Assembly (NCBI RefSeq): GCF_000292915.1
Contig: NC_018513.1
Span: 1,798,001-1,862,000, forward strand
Origin: Burkholderia cepacia GG4
GTDB taxonomy: Bacteria; Pseudomonadota; Gammaproteobacteria; Burkholderiales; Burkholderiaceae
DNA length: 64,000 bases
Direction of reading: 5' to 3'
Shown one piece after another: positions 58,523 through 64,000 of the stretch. A program made the position numbers and the translations under genes. Numbering within the stretch: position 1 is the stretch's first letter; every line of letters starts with the position of its first letter. The notes under the pieces are model-generated. The model saw nothing but the letters and a program-made list of their open reading frames with translations. It did not search any database and was not told the origin of the DNA.

Positions 58523-59713
58523 TCAGATCACGCCGCGCGCGCGCCAGTCGTCGCGCGTCGCGGCATCGATGCCGATCGATTCGAGTACCGCGTCGGTATC
58601 GGCGCCGAGCGCGGGTGCCGGGCGCTCGATGCGCCCCGGCGTCGCGCCGAGTTTCGGCACGATGCCGGGCACGAGTACCGGCGTGCCGTCGGGCAGCGCG
58701 GCGTCGACGATCATGTCGCGCGCACGGTAATGCGGATCGGCCGCGATGTCCGCGACGTCGTAGATGCGCCCGGACGGGATGCGCGCTTCGTTCAGCGCGG
58801 CCAGCACGTCGTCGAGGTCGTGCCGTGCGCTCCATTCGCCGATCGCCGCGTCGATGCGCGCGACCTGCGCGACGCGCCCGTCGTTGTGCGCGAGCGCGGG
58901 ATCGTTGCCGAGATCGGGGCGCCCGATCAATTCCATCAGGCGGCGGAAGATGCTGTCGCCGTTGCCGGCGATCAGCGCGTACTTGCCGTCGCGGCAGCGG
59001 TACGCGTTGGTCGGCGCGATGCCGGGCAGGCTGCTGCCGGCCGCCTCGCGCACCGCGCCGAACGCCGAGTATTCGGGCAGCAGGCTTTCCATCATGTTGA
59101 AGACCGATTCGTACAGCGCGACGTCGACGACCTGCCCCTTGCCGCCCTGCTGCTCGCGATGGCGCAGCGCGAGCAGGATGCCGATCACGCCGTGCAGCGC
59201 CGACAGCGAATCGCCGAGCGACACGCCGACGCGCACCGGCGTGCGGCCGGGCTCCCCGGTCAGGTGCCGCAGGCCGCCCATCGCCTCGGCGATCACGCCG
59301 AAGCCGGGCCGGTTGCGATAAGGGCCGGTCTGGCCGAAGCCCGACACGCGCAGCATCACGAGCCCGGGGTTGATCGCGGACAGCGCGTCCCAGCCGAGCC
59401 CCCAGCCTTCGAGCGTGCCGGGCCGGAAGTTCTCGATCAGCACATCGGTCTCGGCGACCAGGCGGCGCACGACGTCCTGCCCTTCGGGCGTGCGCAGGTC
59501 GAGCGCGAGCGAGGTCTTGTTGCGCGACTGCGCGGCCCACCAGACCGACGTGCCGTCGTGCAGGAGCCGCCATTTGCGCAGCGGGTCGCCGACGCCGGGC
59601 GGCTCGACCTTGATCACGTCCGCGCCGAATTCGGCGAGCATCCGGCCCGCGAACGGCCCGGCGATCAGTTGGCCGAGTTCCAGCACGCGGATGCCGTCCA
59701 GGGGTCTCGTCAT
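58523..59713 (-). CDS. CaiB/BaiF family CoA-transferase
   Basis: A 396-residue class III CoA-transferase. The opening LDGIRVLELGQLIAGPFAGRMLAEFGADVIKVEPP and ENFRPGTLEGWGLGWDAL are the family motifs. The region near residue 170 (HREQQGGKGQVVDVALYESVF) holds the catalytic Asp in VVDVAL. The C-terminal part (GRIYDVADIAADPHYRARDMI) is typical. It transfers CoA to an organic acid and is first in the minus-strand operon with the HMG-CoA-lyase-like and VOC genes. Two CCTTTC-N7-GAAAG sites lie in the 273-base region upstream, shared with the divergent dehydrogenase gene. GGAGACAGCC lies before the ATG. Confidence 0.92.
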   Translation of the reverse strand: MTRPLDGIRVLELGQLIAGPFAGRMLAEFGADVIKVEPPGVGDPLRKWRLLHDGTSVWWAAQSRNKTSLALDLRTPEGQDVVRRLVAETDVLIENFRPGTLEGWGLGWDALSAINPGLVMLRVSGFGQTGPYRNRPGFGVIAEAMGGLRHLTGEPGRTPVRVGVSLGDSLSALHGVIGILLALRHREQQGGKGQVVDVALYESVFNMMESLLPEYSAFGAVREAAGSSLPGIAPTNAYRCRDGKYALIAGNGDSIFRRLMELIGRPDLGNDPALAHNDGRVAQVARIDAAIGEWSARHDLDDVLAALNEARIPSGRIYDVADIAADPHYRARDMIVDAALPDGTPVLVPGIVPKLGATPGRIERPAPALGADTDAVLESIGIDAATRDDWRARGVI

Positions 59714-59798
59714 GGCTGTCTCCGATGAAATCGTGTTGTCGATGACAGCGATCATGACGACGTTCGCGCACGGCGAAAATCGATCGATGCTCAACCAG

Positions 59799-59894
59799 CC
59801 TTTCCCGAACGGAAAGGCATGCATGGCGGCGCACCGGGAGCATGCCGCGCCGGCCTGCATGCGAGCGTGCGCCCGCCTTTCCGTGCGGGAAAGC
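59799..59894. promoter_or_regulatory. two LysR-type sites between the CoA-transferase and 2-hydroxyacid dehydrogenase genes
   Basis: CCTTTC-CCGAACG-GAAAGG (59799-59817, a perfect 6-base dyad, extended to GCC/GGC) and CCTTTC-CGTGCGG-GAAAGC (59876-59894). They match the site upstream of the MFS gene (53281-53299), spaced 77 bases apart between divergent genes. Confidence 0.6.
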
Positions 59895-59986
59895 GCGCTC
59901 GCGCAACGGTCAAGCCGGGGCCGGCGCGCCGTTGGCAGAATCGTTGCCGTTGCGCGCCCGCCGGGCGCCCGTCAGCGAGACCCGCC

Positions 59987-60961
59987 ATGTTTTCCAGCTC
60001 CTCTCCCGCGAAGATCGTGTTTCTCGACCGCGCGACGCTGTCGCCGCAGACCGTGCTGAAGCCGTTCCCGTTTCCGCACGTGCTCCAAACGTTCGAACGG
60101 TCGGCCGCGCACGAGGTGGCCGCGCGCATCGGCGCCGCGGACATCGTCGTGACCAACAAGGTCCGGCTCGGCGCGGCGGCGCTCGACGGCGCGCCGCACG
60201 TGAAAATGATCGCGATCGCCGCGACCGGTACCGACATCGTCGACCTCGACGCCTGCGCGGCGCGCGGCATCGTCGTCAGCAACATTCGCGGGTATGCGGC
60301 GCGCACGGTGCCCGAGCACACGTTCGCGCTGATCTTCGCGCTGCGGCGCAGCCTCGTCGCGTATCGCGACGCGGTGCGCGCGGGACGCTGGCTCGACAGC
60401 GGACAGTTCTGCTTCTTCGATCACCCGATCCGCGACCTGGCCGGCTCGACGCTCGGGATCGTCGGCGACGGCGTGCTCGGCCGCGCGGTGGCCGGCATCG
60501 CGCGCGCGCTCGACATGCGCGTGCGGTTCGCCGCGCACGGCGACGCCCGGGACGCCGACCATGTGCCGCTCGATACGCTGCTGCGCGACAGCGACGTGAT
60601 CACGCTGCACTGCCCGCTCACGCCGGCGACGCGGCACCTGATCGATGCGACCGCATTCGCGCGGATGGCGCGCCGGCCGTTGCTGATCAACACCTCACGC
60701 GGCGGGCTCGTGGACGAAGACGCGCTGGTCGACGCGCTGCAGTCGGGACAGATCGCGGGCGCGGGTTTCGACGTGGTCACGCAGGAGCCGCTGCCGGCGG
60801 TGCATCCGTTCCACGCGATCCTGTCGCATCCGGCGTTCATCCTGACGCCGCATGTCGCGTGGGCGAGCGACGAGGCGATCCAGGCGCTGGCCGACCAGCT
60901 CGTCGACAACGTCGCCGCGTTTGCGCGCGGCGAACCGCGGCAGGTCGTGACGGCGGGTTGA
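59987..60961 (+). CDS. D-2-hydroxyacid dehydrogenase
   Basis: A 324-residue NAD(P)-dependent 2-hydroxyacid dehydrogenase. The nucleotide fold reads GIVGDGVLGRAVAGIA (Asp at the second position instead of the usual Leu/Phe between Gly residues). The catalytic Arg is in INTSRGGLVDEDAL, the Glu in VVTQEPLP and the His in LTPHVAWASDEA. NIRGYAARTVPEHTFALIFAL is the substrate-loop region typical of glycerate-dehydrogenase-type members. It reduces a 2-ketoacid or oxidises a D-2-hydroxyacid. The ATG at 59987 (MFSSSSPAKIVFLD) has a weak ribosome site (GCGAGA, eight to thirteen bases upstream). Divergent from the CoA-transferase operon and probably under the same LysR control. Confidence 0.9.
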   Translation: MFSSSSPAKIVFLDRATLSPQTVLKPFPFPHVLQTFERSAAHEVAARIGAADIVVTNKVRLGAAALDGAPHVKMIAIAATGTDIVDLDACAARGIVVSNIRGYAARTVPEHTFALIFALRRSLVAYRDAVRAGRWLDSGQFCFFDHPIRDLAGSTLGIVGDGVLGRAVAGIARALDMRVRFAAHGDARDADHVPLDTLLRDSDVITLHCPLTPATRHLIDATAFARMARRPLLINTSRGGLVDEDALVDALQSGQIAGAGFDVVTQEPLPAVHPFHAILSHPAFILTPHVAWASDEAIQALADQLVDNVAAFARGEPRQVVTAG

Positions 60962-61218
60962 GTGTGGCAGGCGCGAACGCGCAATGAGGCCGGGCGCAGC
61001 GCCCGGCGTCGGCACGGAGGACGTGACGACAGGCAGGCGTGACGGCACGTTGCGGACAGGATGCCGCAGCGGGATCGGAAAATCGGGGAAGTGGTAGTCA
61101 GGCGACGCGCGGCCGGAACCGGTGCGCGTGTGCGCGTGATGCGCGCCGCCAGCGCGGTTCGGCCATCGGCCGCGCGTCGGCGGGAATCAGCAGGGGGGCG
61201 TCAGCGGGCCGGCAGGCT

Positions 61219-61431
61219 TCAGTAAGCGGACATCTCGACGCAAGGATCGACCTTGGACGGCGAGCAGATGACCGAATACTTGGCGCTTTCGCGCATCAGC
61301 GCTTCGCCTTCGTGCAGCGCGATCTTGATCTCGGGGTGACGCTCGTACGCGAGGAATGCGGAGCAGACGACCGCCGACATCACGACCAGGGAAAACACAA
61401 ATTTTTCAAGGGATTGGAAACGTTCGGGCAT
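61219..61431 (-). CDS. small membrane protein of unknown function
   Basis: A 70-residue protein with one membrane helix near residues 11-30 (FVFSLVVMSAVVCSAFLAYE) and a polar C-terminal part with two Cys (YSVICSPSKVDPCVEMSAY) that could form a disulfide outside the membrane. AAAGG lies seven bases before the ATG at 61431, which supports expression. I do not recognise a family. It is flanked by gaps of about 250 and 200 bases and stands alone. Confidence 0.65.
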   Translation of the reverse strand: MPERFQSLEKFVFSLVVMSAVVCSAFLAYERHPEIKIALHEGEALMRESAKYSVICSPSKVDPCVEMSAY

Positions 61432-61647
61432 GGTTCGACCTTTCTTCTAGGCCGTGATTATAGCTCGAATTAAGGGTTTTCCCTATACGACGACCCGCAT
61501 ACCGAGGATCGATTCGACCGATGACGGGCAGCGTTCGCGCCCTTTTTGCTCGTTAATCCACGCTTAAGCGCCGGTCGAACAAGATGGGGTCACCGGTTGC
61601 GGCGCGAGTGCCGCGCCGGATGCCCTGTTTTTTCGGAGATCCTGAAC

Positions 61648-61941
61648 ATGAAGACCGCCCTTTCCGTGCTCGTTCTTGCCGCCGCGCTGGCGGCCCCTGC
61701 CGTGTCGTTCGCGCAATCGGCCGCCACGCCCGTCACGCGCGCCGAAGTCGTCGCACAGTTGCAACAACTCGAACAGGCTGGCTACAAGCCGCTGAAGAGC
61801 CAGTATCCGGACGACCTCCGCGCCGCCGAAGCGCGTATCGAACAAGGGTCGGGGATCGGTGCGGATGCCGGCGCGTCGAGCGCGTCGGGTCGCCCGGCGC
61901 TGACCGAACCGGTGGCCCGTACGGCCGGTCGCGGGCGCTGA
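61648..61941 (+). CDS. DUF4148 exported protein, diverged fourth copy
   Basis: A 97-residue DUF4148 protein: signal peptide residues 1-22 (MKTALSVLVLAAALAAPAVS, cleavage near FAQ-S), then VTRAEVVAQLQQLEQAGYKPLKSQYPDDLRAAEARIEQ. It lacks the SIYFGH end of the three copies near ohr, ending instead in an Ala/Gly/Arg-rich tail. GGAG lies ten bases before the ATG. Its function is unknown; it stands alone. Confidence 0.85.
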   Translation: MKTALSVLVLAAALAAPAVSFAQSAATPVTRAEVVAQLQQLEQAGYKPLKSQYPDDLRAAEARIEQGSGIGADAGASSASGRPALTEPVARTAGRGR

Positions 61942-62081
61942 CCGGCGTGCAACCCGCGCGGGCCGTCGCCGTCATCGCTGGCGGGTCGCCCGGTTGCCAG
62001 CGTCGGAATGAAGGAACGGTGCGGTCCCGAGCGCCGGGACCGTACCCGGAACACAGCGCGACGAAGGCCGCCGCCAGTGCG

Positions 62082-62519
62082 TCACTGCGGCGCGGACGCG
62101 CCACTGGCCGCGTTGCCGGGCCACGCCTTGCCGATCCGGTCGATCAGCGACTTGGCGGCGCCCGTCGCGAGCGCCGCGTCGACGCCCGAAGTCTGCCACG
62201 CGCCGTCCGCGGCCTGCACGAACGTCAGGTTCGCGCGCGACGGCGCGTAATCGCTATTGCGCCACTTGACCACGACGTCGCACGTGTAGGTGCGTTCGCC
62301 GACCTTCTTGCAGTCGCCGTCGGGCTTCGCCGAGATCACGTCGGCGGACACGGGCAGCGGCTGGCCGAACAGCGCGTTCAGGCCGCCGTGGTTTTCCGCT
62401 TCGAGCGCGCGGCGCACCGCCGCGTCGACGTCGCGCGATCCGGGACCGTCGTGGAGCAGATTGCAGGCGGCCAGCAGCGTGGCGGCACAGCCGAGCGTCA
62501 GCAGCGTTTGAAACTTCAT
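62082..62519 (-). CDS. lipoprotein of unknown function
   Basis: A 145-residue protein with a lipoprotein signal: MKFQTLLTLGCAATLLAAC, lipobox LLAAC with the lipid Cys at residue 19. The mature part is VDAAVRRALEAENHGGLNALFG, GDCKKVGERTYTCDVVVKWRNSDYA with a Cys pair, and YAPSRANLTFVQAADGAWQTSGVD. It is probably anchored in the outer or inner membrane facing the periplasm. No family is recognised with confidence. A purine-rich site precedes the ATG (GAGTTCC is weak). Stand-alone gene. Confidence 0.8.
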   Translation of the reverse strand: MKFQTLLTLGCAATLLAACNLLHDGPGSRDVDAAVRRALEAENHGGLNALFGQPLPVSADVISAKPDGDCKKVGERTYTCDVVVKWRNSDYAPSRANLTFVQAADGAWQTSGVDAALATGAAKSLIDRIGKAWPGNAASGASAPQ

Positions 62520-62709
62520 GGAACTCCGTGCATCGGGTGAACGTCGGATCGCGGCGGCAATGCATGCGAACGCATCGCCGAGCCGTATGCCGCGTAGTCT
62601 GCAACGTCCGCGCGTCGTGCGCGGTATCCATTTGTAACCAATTGCACGCAGGCCTGCGGGCAAACGGGCGGCCGGCACGACGCACCCGCCCCGCCGCTTT
62701 CGTTCGGGC

Positions 62710-63633
62710 CTACTGCCGCTCCTGCTTCACGCGGCTGACGAGCTGCGTCGGGCTCACGAACTGCAGCGCGATCACGACCCAGACGAGCGTGATGGCCATG
62801 TAGATCATCGCCATCGCGTCGATCGACTGCGGCGCACGCACGCCGGTCGAGAACACCGCGTAATACAGCGCGACGACGAGCGTCTGCGTGCTCGGGCCCG
62901 CGGTGAAGAAGGTCAGCTCGAACATCCCGATCGTGCGCACCAGCACGAGCAGCCCCGCCGCGAGCATGCCGGGCACCAGCAGCGGCAGCAGCACGTAGCG
63001 AAAATAGCGCCACGTGTTCGCGCCGAAGATGCGCGCGGCGGCCTCGAGATTCGGATCGATCTGCTCGATGAACGGCGTCATCACGAGGATCACGAACGGC
63101 AGCGCCGGCACGAGGTTCGCGAGGATCACGCCGGGCAGCGTGCCCGCGAGCCCGACCTTGTACATCACGGTCGCCATCGGGATCCCGTACGTGACGGGCG
63201 GCACCATCAGCGGCAGCAGGAACACCAGCAGCGCGAAGCGCTTGCCGCGGAACTGCACGCGCGCGAGCGCATAGGCGGCCGGCACGCCGAGCGCGACCGA
63301 CAGCAGCACGACCGCGCCGACGACTTCGACCGTCACCCACAGCACGCTGGCGAGCTGGAAGTCTTCCCACGCCTTTGCGTACCAGTGCAGCGTGAAGCCC
63401 TGCGGCAGCGGCGTGCCGAACCAGCGCGTCGCGACCGAGTTCACCGCGACGGTCGCGATCAGCAGCATCACGTTCAGCAGGAAGAACGCCATCAGCCCCC
63501 ACACGAGCGCCTTCCATGCTCGGCCGGCGAGGCTGCCGCGCAGCTTTTGCGGCTTCATCGCGTTGACGGGCTGTGCGCCGGGCGGGCTGTGCTTCGGCGG
63601 CCACGCCGGCGCGGCATGATTGTCGGTCGCCAT
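62710..63633 (-). CDS. ABC transporter permease
   Basis: A 307-residue inner-membrane permease with six membrane helices, from LVWGLMAFFLLNVMLLIATVAV to ALQFVSPTQL. The EAA coupling loop reads NLEAAARIFGANTWRYFRYVLLP near residue 185. The PMATVMYKVGL and PLMVPPVTYGIPM segments resemble the iron/phosphonate/polyamine type importers (for example the PhnV-like group). Its ATG overlaps the stop of the preceding permease gene (TGATG). Substrate unknown; an ATPase and binding protein should lie beyond the right edge. Confidence 0.9.
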   Translation of the reverse strand: MATDNHAAPAWPPKHSPPGAQPVNAMKPQKLRGSLAGRAWKALVWGLMAFFLLNVMLLIATVAVNSVATRWFGTPLPQGFTLHWYAKAWEDFQLASVLWVTVEVVGAVVLLSVALGVPAAYALARVQFRGKRFALLVFLLPLMVPPVTYGIPMATVMYKVGLAGTLPGVILANLVPALPFVILVMTPFIEQIDPNLEAAARIFGANTWRYFRYVLLPLLVPGMLAAGLLVLVRTIGMFELTFFTAGPSTQTLVVALYYAVFSTGVRAPQSIDAMAMIYMAITLVWVVIALQFVSPTQLVSRVKQERQ

Positions 63634-64000
63634 CAGCCCTTGCCTCCCGTGACCGGACCGGTATAGAAGAAGCGGCGCGCGCCGAGCATCGACGCGACCA
63701 CCAGCAGCTGCACGAAGCCCATCACGATCGCGATCGCCGACGCGAGCGAATAGTCGTAGCTCTCGAACGCGGCCTCGGCGGCCGCGATCGAGATCACGCG
63801 CGTCGGTCCGGCCGGCGCGCCGAGCAGCACGGCCGACGGGAACACCGAGAACGCCTGCACGAACGACAGGCACGCGGCCATCGTGAGCCCCGGCACGAGC
63901 AGCGGCAGGTAGATCTGCCGGAACTGCTGCCACGGGTTCGCGCCGAGCGTGGCCGCGGCGCGCGCGAGCGTCGGGTCGATGCCGCTGATGTACGACAGCA
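63633..64000 (-). CDS. ABC transporter permease, C-terminal part
   Basis: Cut by the right edge; about 121 codons remain. The fragment starts inside the EAA loop (LARAAATLGANPWQQFRQIYLP) and continues through the last membrane helices (SFVQAFSVFPSAVLLG, IAIVMGFVQLLVVASMLGARRFFYTG). It is the partner of the permease at 62710, translationally coupled to it by TGATG. Together they form the channel of an ABC importer. Confidence 0.9.
   Translation of the reverse strand, partial: LSYISGIDPTLARAAATLGANPWQQFRQIYLPLLVPGLTMAACLSFVQAFSVFPSAVLLGAPAGPTRVISIAAAEAAFESYDYSLASAIAIVMGFVQLLVVASMLGARRFFYTGPVTGGKG

Overview
The window is high-GC DNA (about two thirds G+C) with dense, mostly short-spaced genes, a strong G/C third-position codon bias and many protein families typical of Burkholderia sensu stricto: three adjacent DUF4148 genes plus a fourth elsewhere, a PGDYG protein, a probable DUF3022 protein, TipAS-type MerR and NodT-type efflux components. 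It looks like an accessory-rich stretch of a Burkholderia (probably cepacia-complex) replicon. There are no rRNA or tRNA genes, phage genes, IS elements or CRISPR arrays that I can see. Species assignment is inference.

Layout. 1-5 kb: a cut-off zinc alcohol dehydrogenase divergent from an Lrp/AsnC regulator, then an aldehyde dehydrogenase, a nitronate monooxygenase and an OmpW porin. 5.6-9.7 kb: a complete polyamine importer operon (potFGHI) ending in a clear terminator. 9.8-14.9 kb: a sulfide/persulfide oxidation locus. A TauE/SafE exporter, a rhodanese/phosphatase-like domain fused to a sulfide:quinone-type flavoprotein, and a persulfide-dioxygenase-like metallo-hydrolase are transcribed away from a FisR-like sigma-54 activator. 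The activator carries the three-cysteine pattern expected for sulfane-sulfur sensing, and a -24/-12 promoter with a palindromic upstream site lies between. 15.5-23.4 kb: a MerR-TipAS regulator and a tripartite RND pump with its divergent TetR repressor. 23.4-27.4 kb: a ClC channel with CBS domains and a YeiH/YeiE exporter-regulator pair.

27.5-33.2 kb: the 2-ketogluconate operon kguE-kguK-kguT-kguD followed by a PtxS-like LacI repressor (TTG start). A perfect 18-bp palindrome like the PtxS operator lies in front of kguE, and three tandem hairpin repeats lie between kguK and kguT. 33.3-43.9 kb: small housekeeping and unknown genes. These include a saccharopine-dehydrogenase-like enzyme with its own Lrp regulator, corA, a cysteine-synthase-like gene, and a 48-codon orphan cydX that overlaps a P-loop ATPase by GTGA. 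44.6-51.1 kb: an SDR lacking the catalytic Tyr, a LysR gene, RidA, then ohr, three DUF4148 paralogues, a GNAT gene and ohrR. Four copies of one dyad motif lie in the ohr-ohrR part, one of them inside a terminator-shaped hairpin.

51.3-64 kb: a second nitronate monooxygenase; a probably frameshifted small exported protein whose 3' end is caught in a 130-bp tandem duplication; an MFS transporter, a LysR regulator and an operon of CoA-transferase, HMG-CoA-lyase-like enzyme, VOC protein and HGGYW hydrolase, with a divergent D-2-hydroxyacid dehydrogenase. A repeated CCTTTC-N7-GAAAG site ties the MFS gene to that divergent region. The window ends with small unknown genes and two permeases of an ABC importer, the second cut by the window edge.
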